The notes beneath the pieces are model-generated. The model made no database searches. It was not told the origin of the DNA and saw only the letters and a list, made by a program, of their open reading frames with translations. Of a DNA stretch of 64,000 nt, positions 37,475-49,820 are shown piece by piece. Position 1 is the first letter of the stretch. Each line of letters starts with the position of its first letter. Made by a program: the position numbers and the translations under genes. Source of the stretch: Citrus sinensis (lineage: Eukaryota; Streptophyta; Magnoliopsida; Sapindales; Rutaceae); NCBI RefSeq assembly GCF_022201045.2, contig NC_068558.1:47905501-47969500 (forward strand), in the 5' to 3' direction.

Positions 37475-37760
37475 TTCTTAAAATAATATGATTTTTTGGT
37501 AATAATTTTTCAAATGGAGTGGGTTTATACTTTATAGAAATTATGGATGGAAAACTGAAAATAACCTCGCCTGGGAGAAAATACAACTTCAAAGGAAAAC
37601 TATATCTCCTTGCCTAAAGGGTATCGGCCAAGCCCATTAATATTTTTGGGCCTTAATAGTCTGTTACCCAATGAAAACTCTGAGGGAGTAAAGACAAAGC
37701 TCAGTTTTGTTTGGGCAGCTGCTTTGACAGCCCAGGATCAAGTTAATCACCAAAAATATT

Positions 37761-37764
37761 AAAA
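37761..37764 (-). terminator. Pol III terminator of tRNA-Trp
   Basis: A TTTT run on the minus strand begins 10 bases after the tRNA 3' end, as expected for RNA polymerase III termination. Confidence 0.6.
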
Positions 37765-37773
37765 TTCGGGGAT

Positions 37774-37845
37774 TGAACCCGACGTGAATCGAACACGCAA
37801 CCTTCTGATCTGGAGTCAGACGCGCTACCATTGCGCCACGGATCC
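37774..37845 (-). tRNA. tRNA-Trp (anticodon CCA)
   Basis: Read on the minus strand, the 72-nt gene starts GGATCCGTGGCGCAATGG and ends GGGTTCA. It folds into a standard cloverleaf: acceptor stem GGATCCG against CGGGTTC with two G-U pairs, D arm with the A box TGGCGCAATGG, anticodon loop reading CTCCAGA with CCA, and T arm with the B box GTTCGATTC. There is no intron and no encoded CCA. It matches the nuclear plant tRNA-Trp as I remember it. It lies alone in intergenic DNA and is transcribed by RNA polymerase III from its internal boxes. Confidence 0.95.
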
Positions 37846-39554
37846 GGTAGTTATAAACTGGGGTGCAAATAATAATTATTTCCAAGAGGAGAAATGATTG
37901 CAATTTTTTTGCAGTGGCTTTTTGTCCGGACTCATAATCGAGCACAACAAATTGTGTCACCTTTTTTTTAAGTACTTATGTTTTATGTCAAATTCCAAAC
38001 AGTAATTGAGTATTGTATCTCAAGAGATTTGACTGCTCTTCTAATTTTGACTCTCATTCAATAGCAATAGCTCATATAGAAACAGGGCAATGGTGCTTGA
38101 AACAATCGCTTGGCTCATTCAACAAACTAATGCCGGAGATCTCAGATCATGCGTGGTACCAAAGCTAAACTGAGAAGATTAAGCTTGTACATGCTTATGA
38201 TTGTGCGTAAAGATAGACGTTGTAAGTTGTCTTTAAATTTTATCTAAATTAATGTACTATTTATCAAGGGACCGATAAATTTTCACAAATTATGAATAAA
38301 ATAATTGTATTATCGCATCATCCGCATGTTAAATGTCCCATCTTTTACTTTTAGGATGAATTTTCAATATACAAATTATCGGCAACAATTGTTTCTTGCC
38401 AATACAGTATGATGCATATCATACAAAATCGAAACCCTTTTTAAGTGATTTTGAAATTCGCATGGAGGGGACAGCAATTATGGCATTCTTGTTCTAACAA
38501 ACAGAAATTTAAAGCCGCGAATCATGCAATAAAAGTGGGCAGCACATATACATACGTACAAATTTAGCTGTAGACTAAAGAATTTAATGACTCTAATAGT
38601 ATACGACGTTATTTTGTTGGTGCATCATTTTTATATTGCTTAGCTCTAGACTAAAGAATTTAATGAGCAAGATCTTGAATAGTTGAATTGAACCTTTAAT
38701 CTTCCTTTAAAAGCGAGACGGAGAGAGTTTAAGGGCTGAAACTTTTGACTTAAAATGCAAACGAAACTCTCAGCTGCGAGACAATAATGGTCTCCCGAAT
38801 CTTGGATGTCATTGTCAAAGAGATTATACACCTTTATTAAGCCTCCCCATTCCATTCTTCAGTTGACAGCTACTCCCCTTAGGAACAAATAAATCACTTT
38901 GAAAACAGCTCTTGCTTCCTTTTTGTAGACAAACTTAGAAAGCAAGATGAAGCATCAACCCACCTGCATTTCTCTTCATGTCACCATCCCCACTAGCTTT
39001 CTTTCTTTCATTTCTTTCCTTTCCTTTTCCTTTCTTTTTTCTTTTTTTTTTTTGGCCAACGCAAACCCACGTTTACTTTTTTAAAAAATAAAAATAATTC
39101 AAAATAATATGATAAATATTGAGAAAACACACCTAAAAACTTGCACTAGTTAAAAAAGGGCATGCAGTTAGAAGAAATTATTGCAGGTAAGCATATAAAA
39201 TTGACCTAGAGAAAGCTACATGAAACAGGTTTCCACTAAAAGAAAAGCTGGAAGTAGCAACCGCATACATACATTTTTACAAGCTGCTCTATGTTAAGAT
39301 TTAAAACCACGTAACTCCACAAGCACTGAAGCACATTACATCACTAAAACCCAACGGAGTTTCTCCAATGTTCGACAAGAGCCTACCACCTCTTACAGTA
39401 GAACACAGTCCATTTCATTCACTCTATCACTACTACTCTTAAGCAAGGCTCCAAAAGACCTGCGCAAAATTAGACTACCACCAACCAACTGAAGAGGAAA
39501 ACAAGATAATAAAAAAAAAAAGGAAAAGTATTTAATAAGAAGGGATTTGAACTT
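37846..39554. other. Intergenic downstream of the ARF gene
   Basis: No gene is seen. The part nearest 39554 is the expected 3' UTR of the minus-strand ARF gene. A pyrimidine-rich CTTTCTTT tract lies near 39000-39050. Confidence 0.45.
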
Positions 39555-42500
39555 TCATGTTTCGGACTTGAGCTCCGAGTCCAGGCTTATAGCAGTGCCT
39601 TCGCCCTCTACTGAGGAAGCAATCGGCTTGCTGCTTGTGGCCATATTCTTCACCTCTTCAGTTGAATATATGAAGATCTTCTTTACCATCTTACAGAACT
39701 CCCTGCAATGTATTTAAGAAGTAAGATCATAATTGCAACGGCACTGATCAATGGGGAAATATATAATGTAGTTATACTTGGAACGTTACTTACGGCCATT
39801 GATCATCTCCTGCAAGCATCATATCACCCTCGTCATCGGTGAAAACCACAGCCCATTTGTCACGTGGACGAAGCTGCCCTTGGATCTCAAACATCTTCTC
39901 CAATTCATCAAAAAGGTCATCATACCCTTTCAAGGCAGTCAAGTCAACAGCACGGCCAACAGCAATTCCTTGCATTTGGACCTTCTCAAAATCCAATAAA
40001 TAACATTACGATCAAATGCTAACAATTAAAATAGACGAGCAATAAGGGGCCAGAAAAAACGTCAAACTTTACCTTTGTACGAGTTCTTGTGGAAGCAGCA
40101 GAGCCCTGCTTATTCTGTGTCTCTTTTCGTGATACATCTGCCATCCCTCGCTTCACTTCCTTCAAGTCCTGATTTTGGGACGCATCAAAATCAGATGCAG
40201 CTCGAGCAGATCCTTTCACACCACTAGTACCAGTAGTTGGATCTACTACTTTCCTCCCTAAGGGAGCAGCAGTGTTGGAGTTGTGTTTCAGGTCAATTCC
40301 AAATAACCAGCAACCTAGGGAAGCCTCGGATTTTTTCCCTCTTTCCACTTCTTCATGAATCACGGTATTTCCTGGCCTTCCAGAAGAGGCATAACCAGAG
40401 AGTACAGACTGTGCTGCAACAATTCTGTGATCATCGGTTGAATCTGGAAAAAGGTTTAAAGAGACATTTAAATGAGGAGAGGAAGGCCATATTCCTTCTG
40501 GAGCAAGCCTTGAGCTACAATCATTACTGTTGTTGATAATGGTGCTATCAATTTCTTTTTGCCTCATAGGCCGGACAACTTGGCTTTCGCTGCTTTGACC
40601 TTCCGTAGCACCAACCACTTGAGTTATATCATGGGACTGGGTTGATCCCTGATACCAGAAAGCTGAAGCTGCCGAATTTGTAGTAATTTCTATATTCAAT
40701 AACGTACACAAGTTAAAAATTTCATTCGCCGATCATTTGAAAAATAAAAGAGAAAAATTCTCATACCCGACGCAGGAATGTCAATGGACCGAGGTCTCTT
40801 ACTCTTTACTGCTGGTTGAGCAAGGTTTAAGGGAGCAGAAGCTACGAAAGGCTCTATTTCCCATGGAGAAACCCTCTCAGGCCTTTGAACAGTAGCCGGC
40901 TCATCCCATTGAATCTAAAAGTAGAAGTGGTTGGAAAAACCAGAATCAAAAACAAGAAAATAAATAGGTCAGCATTAAAAAGTGTAAAAAACAAAACTAT
41001 AATCAAACCTTCAACGACCGCCATTTAGAACCTGGCCACTGCTCAGAGAAGTCTCCAACCCCAACAATGGTACCCGTGAACCTGTATAAAAGTACCCATA
41101 AGAATCAGCCAATTAAACAAAATTCAAATATCTAACTACTGGAAAATAAAAACAGGAGAAATGCCTTCTCTCAGGAGAGTCTTCTCCCTCAAATCTCATC
41201 TTGAAGCGCATGCCCACAGAGAAACAATGGTGAACAGCTTCGAGATACTTGTTTAAACCAATTATGAACTGGCTCGTTCTGATGGAAGCATGAAGCAAAA
41301 GACAGCCTAAGATGCAAGAAACAGGATGATCAAGATAAAAAGATTCTCACACATGTATGCACTAAGAACCTTGGCTTGTAGTACACAATAAAGAGGGTTG
41401 AGGTTTTAACAGCGTGAGCTGCTGTAGCAAGCACTCCTAAATGCATGCTCTGGCTGGATATTACAGATGAAGGCATGCTGCTCTGCTGATGAGCAAGTCG
41501 CCGAACCCCAACTCGCAATTCCCCGTTCTCCCCTCTACATAACATATAATGGTAATATAGTGTCTGAGAAACCACAACATTCATGCACCTCAATCAAAAC
41601 ATCATAAGAAGTAACAAAACCCAAAATCAACTACCTTAGAAACACGAAAGCATCTCCTGCAACCAGCCTTTTGGAAGTGACGAAAGTACTCCAACCTGTT
41701 GTAAGCAAATGCCTACGTGGTTGACCTGATTATGCAAATACAGAGGAGCAAATAAGGTCATAGAAGGAATCAAAAAACAGACTGTATCATTGTTCAACAA
41801 AACTACAATTACTGCACAAACATTCATCAAAGTTTTACCTCTAAATATATGTTTGAATCGCCACTCATACCCATGAAGATCTTTGGCAGCCAGTTCCTGA
41901 GTTGGGGTTGCTAGGGTCATATCCTAATGAAAAAACAAAATAAAATAAAAATCAGAGCTTAATAAATCTTTTATGGTAACTGATCGTATGATATCCCACA
42001 AGAAAGAAACCTTAATATAAGCTAGAAGTCGTTACCAATGGAGGCAGACATTCTGTTGCATGCTTGCGAAGAACAGAGAACCCCCCATGGGTGCTAGTAT
42101 CCGAAGCAGTCAAAATCTTGCAAAAAGAATGGACCGTCTGCTTCGGAGGCTCAGGCAGGCATTGATCAGGACTCCTAGGTTCAGTTTGCTGTATTAGATG
42201 CAAATACATTAACCTAGCTCATCTTTTGGTAAAGATTTAATCGTTTTCTAAGGCCATTTGGTTGCAAATAAAATCAACAACAACAAGAAATAATAATAAT
42301 AATAATATGAAACTCATTTTCTTCTCTGAAAGTAAAAGTGTGCTTAACTTTTGGGATCCGATTTTCAACTTGAAACAATAAGAAGGACGAAAAGTGAACG
42401 ATATGCACTTACATCTGTTTCTGGATGCAAAGTTATTTGGGCATAAACTTCATCTGTTTCTTGTTCGGCCTGTAAATTGGTTTATTGATTTTTTTTATAA

Positions 42501-43370
42501 AAAAAAATTAAAAATGAAAATAAAGGCATTTTACAGAGTCAGCAGTCAGCAGGGATAAGGAAATAGAAATTGATAATAAGAGTGAAATGAGAGACATTAT
42601 TATACCAGTAATTCAATGTGAACAACGCGACAAAGGATCTTGGATGGAAGATCGAACAGAGGTTCCTGATGAGTCAATTCCTGATTTGTTGACGCCTCTA
42701 ACTGCAAAACTCAGGTTCAAATACAAACCAAAAATAAATTTTATTTGGAGAGAAAAAAAAAAAGGCAGTAGCAGAAAGAAATCGATCTACTCGGCAACTA
42801 AAAAAAAAAAAGAAAGGCAAATTAAAGTGGGGAAAAAACGCAAACTTGTTCTATGTGACCCTGAGGAAAATAATAAACTCTCTCTCCATTGCGAGGAACT
42901 TCCACTAATGGCCCTGCGCATGCCTTCCACAACTCTCTATAAAGATCACCACTTCCTGAACCAAATCAAACTCCAAAACTTAACTCAATAATAAAAAAAC
43001 GAGCGAACAAGGAAAAAGAAAATACTTCTTTTCCCAAAAAAGAGAAAGAAAAAAGAAATCATCTGCAGGTCTTTCAGTTGCTTAGAGAACAAAAAACGAT
43101 GCCAAAACATTATAGAATTTATAATTTAATGCCCAAAAAATCACAGTTTTGCAGGCCACCAACTGATCCACTCAGCTGGGGCTGAGGAACAAATCACGTA
43201 ACAAGGTTTAGAATTATCAAGTTCTCTGATTTTCATTATCTCAACTTTCTCGGGAAACAAACAGATACATTACAGAAATATATATATATATATATCGTCA
43301 AACCAATACTCTCACCTGGCCCGCCTTGAGAGCTCAATGAACATCCGAAATTAGGCTCAACATAAGCCAT
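39555..43370 (-). CDS. ARF11: Auxin response factor, ARF9/11/18 clade
   Basis: Fourteen exons, in coding order: 43316-43370, 42846-42955, 42606-42701, 42413-42469, 42036-42188, 41839-41923, 41635-41725, 41370-41534, 41165-41278, 41009-41081, 40767-40914, 40073-40689, 39794-39981, 39555-39702. All phases close and give 699 aa. An N-terminal dimerisation region ([17 protein letters not shown]) is followed by the B3 DNA-binding domain (about residues 120-230; [39 protein letters not shown]), the auxin-resp domain, a Ser-rich middle region without Q-rich activation sequence (repressor type), and a C-terminal PB1 domain ([37 protein letters not shown]) for ARF/IAA interaction. It binds auxin response elements in the nucleus. 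Intron 9 has a GC donor. The symbol follows clade and recalled synteny (At2g46530). ARF9 and ARF18 remain possible names. Confidence 0.93.
41082..41164 (-). other. GC-AG intron in the ARF gene
   Basis: The coding strand reads AGAGAAG|GCATTT at the donor and TATACAG|GTTCAC at the acceptor. Only this junction restores the family sequence SPERRFTGT in phase. The nearest GT (11 bases on) breaks the frame. GC donors are a known minor class in plants. Confidence 0.85.
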
Positions 43371-46300
43371 GAAAAAAGAGAAGCACACCACTGGTTTACA
43401 AGACAAAAAAGCTGAGGCAGAAAACGATAAAGAAAAAGCCTTGAAGAAGAAAGGAACTTTAACTAAGCCACCCCATTTATGAATAAGGAAAAAGGAAAGA
43501 GAGGAGAGAAAACCAAAAGACTCAAAACAAAGACAAGAAGTTTATGTATTGTAAGCATCCATAATTAGAAGACTCAGTGTGTAGCTGACTGTGTTTATAT
43601 CTTGGTCTTAAGCTATCTAATCCTTCTATCTGGGCCTGGTTTCAGTTACAAAACCACTCAGTGCTTTTGTCTTCTCACTCGCTCCTCCGTTGAATGGAAA
43701 CACTTGGGTGGTTTTTTTCCCTTTTTTCTTTTTTTTTTTTTCTTTTGGCTTCTGTTGTTGTTGTTGGTGTTGTCGTTATGTTATGCGTTTCTTTGCTCGC
43801 TCGCTCTCAAGACCCCTGAATCAGACGTTACCAAATCCCCAAAATCGCTTTCTCCGAGCCATTTTGTATTCCCTTTGCGTTCTCTTCCCACTCCACTCCA
43901 CTGCACTCCGCGCTAGAGTCTAGTAGTCTACTCTCGCTCTCTCTCTCTCTTTATGATTTTTCATTTTTTTCTCCCATAAATAATATTATTGCTGCATAAT
44001 AACAAAAGATGCAACATAAAAATTATTCTTTTCACTATTTTCATACTCAAACCTTTCACATATAATGTACCATATTAGTATAAAAATAACCTTTTATATT
44101 GATTACAATCTACAAAGATATTTTAATTTAAGATTTATTATAACTTCATATACATATATTCATAATAAATCTATTAAGATTATCTTAGAAATTTACTCTC
44201 ATCATCAACATTAACTATATATATTTAAATTTAATGAACAAAGATAAAATTGACTCAAACTAATGCCTCAATCTTATTGAGAGCACCAATCCTTTGACCA
44301 ATAGTACATGTACATATTTTGCACAATATTGTTAAATTACACATTTTAATAGGGTTGAGGAAATTATCACTTTGTACAGTAAAATATAAAAAAAATATAA
44401 AAATGTACTATGCATGGTGGGTTTCATTTTTTAACAAAGTATTAAAATAAGTGATATGCTAGCAATAATTGGTCATGTGAAAAAATACGAATGCTTATCG
44501 GTAGAAGTTTTTTTTTTTTTTTTTGGGTCATTCATTGTATATATTAATTGCTTTTTGTTCTTATGAACGCTAATTAATATCATTAATATCAATATGAATT
44601 ACAATTTACATATATTGTAACTGCATTGACGAATGCGTTTCATCAGCTCATCACGCTATGCGGCTACGGAACTTATTCATAGAATAACATTCACATGATT
44701 GTTGCCAAAATATTATAATTCTGTCACAAATTACAAATTCGGTTTTTAAGAAATTCAATAAATCTCTGAAATTACTTTTAATTTCTCAGCTACCTAACCC
44801 CGGTTAATTTTACACTGGAACTAGGGATCACGGGATTGCCGTACATCACTCTGGGGAGAGCGAGCCACTGCCGTCTGATAAAGGCGGCGAAGCCAGCAGT
44901 TGACTAGCATCATAACACGTCACATCACTGACACGTCCCGACCCAAGGCTGCCGTTAGAAAACGTGAGGTCTTGATGGTAAAATAATTTTTATATTGGAG
45001 TGGAGCGCCGTTCCGTTCCGTTCCGTTATAATTTAACGATGTCGTCAATTTTTTTCTCCTTTTTACCCTTTGTGGGCCGTAGCGCTGTTTGTCCTCATCG
45101 TGGCAGGCAATCTTGTTGGCTCGTGTAAACCCGGCAGAGCATTTTTGGTCTTTTAATTTCGTTTTTATTTATTTATTTATTTTTCCATTGGGGGTAATTT
45201 TCGTGGTTGGTTGGCTTTTGACATTATACCCTTAGTAATTGACACGTGTTGCTACAGGTCGTGGGGCCACTAGCTCTTGTTGGACTTAAAGCCTGCGGCG
45301 CTCTTCTGATGGCGTGAAAAGAACGCGCTTAAATTTGGAAATTGGATCATGACGCTTTATGCGAGCAACTTGCGAAAATGGAGATCAAGGATAATGTCAG
45401 TTACATTTTCCTTTTTATTTTACCACTGTGACAAATTGGGCATATAATTAACTAACATCTATATAATAACCAATTAGTAAACCTATGTAATATTATTTGC
45501 AGCCTGTAAAAATGTAAAATTATTTGGCGGGGGGTGGAGAGTGCAAGTCACGCTAATAACGAGAGCGTGGGTTTTGCTTTGAAAACAGTGTAACTGATGT
45601 ACTGATATCCGACCATGCCGATCAGTTAGGTGGTCCACATCCACGTCTGAATGCGAAGATCGTAAAGTTAAGCCACGTGGTTTGGTCGATTTCGTACCTA
45701 CGCGTCGTCTGGCGAGTAGCTTTCCCTTTTCTGATGCAGGACATTCTGTTTCGAATTTCTTAAACAATGCGATTTTATTTTTTGGGGAGCACTTAAATAA
45801 TGCAATATTTTCAAATATGCCATCAATGTAATACAATTAACCCCGTAAATAAATTGATTTTCTTATTTAACTTAACGATTTACATTTTCAGGAATTTTAC
45901 TATGCACACGGCGAGTTTTTATTTAAGAGAGTTTTGTTGTGAAGCTCATTGTACCAAATCACACCTTTGCATATGAAAATTTTTAAAATATATTAAATGT
46001 ACCATATTAGTCATATAATAAGTAAATCATAATATAATATGAGTGTATTTATTTTCAAAAATTATCATGTAAGTGATGATTATGTTAAATAAAAAATACA
46101 TATTATACATGTATTAGTTGGTTGTATTAATTATTATATAGTCTAGAACTTCTCCTCTACAAATACACATGTCATAAGAAACTTAATGAGAATTTTGAGA
46201 TTCTATAAACTTTAGTGGAGTGGTCTATTAATTATTAGGATTTAAATTTAGTGTTTATCTAAATTTTTTACTAACTTTTAAGATACAATTGATAGTTATT

Positions 46301-46597
46301 AAATAAGAATATAAAATTAATTAAATATTAATATATATATTTGTTGCAAAAAATTTATAAAGAATTAAGTACAACTTATTATTTAGGATTTAGATTTAAT
46401 ATTGAACTAACTCTAAAATTCTATTTCCACAAGTCCACGAGGTGATATTTGCATTATGAATTTAACCAGAGAGAGAGAGAGAGAGAGAGAGAGAAAATAG
46501 TCTCTATAGGCTTTAACCCACGGAAGTGGGCAGTAGCAAAGCTGGTATGGGATCAGTTGGGGACTGTGCAGCTGGCTTTAGAAAAAATTTTAAGAAT
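43371..46597. other. ARF promoter and intergenic region
   Basis: Roughly 43371-43930 is the probable leader and promoter of the ARF gene, with a CT run (GA on the coding strand) near 43932-43951. A patch with higher GC lies at 44820-45340 and 45500-45740. It has several ACGT cores and a GTTCCGTTCCGTTCCG repeat, but no convincing gene. A GA microsatellite is at 46468-46494. Confidence 0.5.
46468..46494. repeat. (GA)n microsatellite
   Basis: An uninterrupted GA dinucleotide run of about 27 bases in intergenic DNA, 100 bases from the second MITE. Confidence 0.85.
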
Positions 46598-46606
46598 GAT
46601 TTAAAT

Positions 46607-47212
46607 GGGTAAAAGTTTGTTTAGTCCCTATATTTTAAAATTAGTGTCTGTATAGTCTTTATATTTTTTAAAATACCTCAAATCATCCCTATCATTAAAT
46701 TATTGACACTTTTGTCATTATCTTTTGTTCCTTTTAACTTATTTTTATAATATTGCCCTATTATAATAATTTTTTAGACATTATTAAAAAGAAAAAAATA
46801 ACCCTATTATAATAATTTTTTTAGACATTATTAAAAAGAAAAAAAATAAAATAAAATAAAAATATATATATTAATTTTTGTGGAACACACTCTTGAGTTA
46901 AAATATTAATTTTTCTAAAAAAATTGATAATGTAATTTTTTAGACATACGTGAGCTTCCACAAAAATTAATATATACCTTTTTTGTTTTTATTTTATTTT
47001 TGAGTTTAATTTGATAATTTAATTTTTTATTAATATCCAAAAAAGAAACATTATTGTAAAAATGTAATATTGTAAAAGCAAGTTAAAAATAATAAAAAAT
47101 AATGGCATAAGTGTCAATATTTAGTAGCATGGACGTTTTGAGATGTTTTAAAAAATACAGGGACTAAATGGACACTAACCTCATAATATAGGGACTAAAC
47201 AAGCTTTTACCC
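46607..47212. mobile_element. Mutator-type MITE 2 with 9-bp target duplication
   Basis: This 606-bp element has long inverted ends. The left begins GGGTAAAAGTTTGTTTAGTC and the right in reverse begins GGGTAAAAGCTTGTTTAGTC. Arms remain similar for about 150 bp. The identical 9-mer GATTTAAAT flanks it at 46598-46606 and 47213-47221. Inside is a near-exact 46-bp tandem duplication (46756-46801 and 46802-46848). There is no coding capacity. Class by target-site length and inverted repeats. It is a different family from the element at 36747, whose ends differ. Confidence 0.85.
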
Positions 47213-48578
47213 GATTTAAATTAGACCTCATTTTCTTTGAATTTGTGGAAGGTTTTTTCTTTCTGAGTTTTAAAATTATGAAAATATCCTAGCTGATTAT
47301 GAAAAGTTTAGTATTTAATCTTGGTTCAAAAAATTGAATTTACTTACCTATAATTCAGAAACTACATTTTTTTTTGTAGAAATAAATAAATGAATACTAT
47401 AGTTATATTGTCATATATTATTATTTGAATTTTTTGAAATTGTATTGTACTCGCTCTCTCTCTCTCTCTTTTTTTGTTTTTAAGTTTAGGATGCTCATGA
47501 AAAATCACACTCATTAAACATTAATCCTTACCATCTATTCTTATTTGAACTTAAATGACCACTGGTACAAGATATATTCACGTTTCTAAACTACATTTAC
47601 GAGATGAAGTTGTATTATACATTGATCACTTCCCAAATGAAAAAATTTTCCTGCAACGTGCCTGGAGGTTACTGGTAACTGGACAATAATTATTTTAAAA
47701 AATAAGTCATAATTTATAAATAAGAAGGGCTGCAACTAATTTCATTGTTTATTTGCATTTTAAAAATATTATTCAAGATAACTGGATTCCTTTTTTTTTT
47801 TCATTCAAGATAATTAGAACTAAATATTATTACTGTCTGTCAAGTTTGTGGTTTTACCAAACTAATGAAGGCCAAAATGATATTATTATATTTTTTAAGA
47901 AGGAAATTAAAAAATTACGCTGCACAGGTATATGTTAGTGCGCGTGAATATTATTCCTTGCTTTTGATTATTTTAAAATAATAATAATTAAATAATAGTA
48001 AAGGGGAAGAGATCAATTACTATTAAGATTTGATTAAGTTTCATATGTATTAATTTAATTAAAGTATAACATGGACCGTTCCTTTCAAGCAATACAAACA
48101 AATTAATTTAAAATAATACAACGGGCGCACGGATGAGAATATTTTGATTTTTCATATATTAAGAAAAGCTTAGTGGTGGAGTGGACTGTGGAATCCAAAT
48201 CATGGCCAAAACAATGGTAATTATTAAGTCGTCAACAAACGGCCAGCCTTCTATTAAGCTATGATGTTTTTTTCTATTCTTAGGCAAAGGAAACAACTTC
48301 GTGATCAATTATATACACGATCAGCATCAGTCCACGCATTATTTATTGTGCACACAATCACCATCCGTTTTTATTTGTTTATTTTTCTACTTTTTTAAAA
48401 AAATGACACTAATTAATCAACTTTGTTTTTACGCCGTCTGATTGATGAGCAATTGTTGTTCGCGTCATTTTGGACTAAATGTTGAAGTGTGAAATGAATC
48501 TAATGCATCTTGCAGGGTTAAGGCTTCTTTTCTACTTTATTTTAATTTTATATTTTTTTCGGAGAACAAAAGATAAAA
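47213..48578. other. Intergenic, AT-rich
   Basis: No gene, RNA gene or further element was recognised. A CT run lies at about 47453-47469. Confidence 0.45.
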
Positions 48579-49820
48579 GAGACAATGTCATTGAGAACCA
48601 ATCAACTTTAACCATCCCTCAAATGAAGATTTTATTCTTGTTTGCTTTGCATCTTTCTAATGCTAAGCAACTCTTTTGACTAATTAATCCTAGAGTGAGA
48701 AAAAGAACAATTTCTTCATTTGACCATATATATAGTCTTTTTTCAGTGAAGGTGCCTTTTTTTTTTCATGTGGATACGCTGCTAAACTATGCGATTTAAC
48801 AAAATCAGTGTAGAAATACTATTAAACCGCACGGTTTAAATCTTCATTTTGTTAAAGTGGGGATGTTCTCACTAAAGAATAACTCTATATATAATAAGAT
48901 GTTTTTTAGTTTCATTTTTTTCTTAAAATTTTGACATAAATTTTGAGTTATTGATTTCATGTAATTAAATAGTAGATGTGGAAAGTTAAAGTAGCATTTA
49001 ATCGTGTTAAAAAATTTTGATGATTAAATTTTAAGAGAGTATGTCATTAAGAACCAATCAACTTCAACCAACCTTCAAATGAATATTTTATTCTTAATTA
49101 CTTTGCATCTTTTCAATACTAAGCAACTCTTCTTGACTAATTAACCTTAGTGTGAGGAAAAGATCAATTTCTTTATTTAGCCTTGTGTGTATGTGCCACT
49201 AGGCCTTTGGCCAAAGTGGTTGGGCGTGAGGGCAGCGGTTCAAGCCCCCACAAAAAGCATTGTGGGGGTTAAAATATTTATAAGTTATTATCCCTTGCAA
49301 AATGCGAGTGGAGCAGACACATCCCTCGTCTGTGAGGGTTATATTGTCTGGGCATGTACTCCATTTAATTTAATGTAATAATGTAAGTTTCAATTATGCA
49401 TGTCTGATTGTAAATATCGGCATGTACTCTATTTAATTTAATGTAATAATATAAGTCCCAATTATGTATGTCTAATTGTAAATATCAGTGTAATGTCTGC
49501 TATAATAACAGTTGTAAATATTTGTGCAACACAGTAATATGATGTATAACCAGTATTAAAAAAAAAAACTTTGTCTGTATGTACGTAGTGACATCCTTAC
49601 TTTATTAAAGTGAAAAATATCATCACCAAAGAATACTCTATGTATAGGAAGAGATTATTTCAACTTAATTCGTTATTTTTAGTTATTTCAAGTTAATATT
49701 TTCCTTAAAATTTTGACGTGGGTTTTGAGTTAATGATTTCATACAATCAAATAATAGATGTAGAAAATCAAAGTAGCATTTAATAATAGTAAAAAAATCT
49801 CCTAATGATTAAATTTTAAT
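48579..49820. repeat. Tandem duplication, 456-bp unit, second copy interrupted by a SINE
   Basis: Copy 1 (48579-49034) and copy 2 (49035-49820) share GTCATTGAGAACCAATCAAC/GTCATTAAGAACCAATCAAC, TTGCATCTTTCTAATGCTAAGCAACTC-like sequence, AAAATTTTGACATAAATTTTGAGTT-like sequence and GATGATTAAATTTTAA. Copy 2 contains the SINE at 49195-49570, which is absent from copy 1, so the duplication came first. Identity by eye is roughly 80 percent. Confidence 0.75.
49195..49570 (+). mobile_element. tRNA-related SINE, copy 1
   Basis: It starts GCCACTAGGCCTTTGG and ends in a poly(A) run at 49558-49568. A Pol III A-box-like TGGCCAAAGTGG (49208-49219) and an excellent B box GGTTCAAGCCC (49237-49247) lie in the head. 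It is flanked by near-identical 12-mers TTGTGTGTATGT (49183-49194) and TTGTCTGTATGT (49571-49582), the target duplication. The body aligns throughout with 60597-60927. An internal 68-bp tandem duplication (49351-49418, 49419-49486) makes it longer than the second copy. Confidence 0.85.

Noticed and set aside
45483-45836. 117-codon minus-strand frame
   Set aside because: Falls in the GC-enriched patch, but composition is not protein-like and there is no splice or family support.
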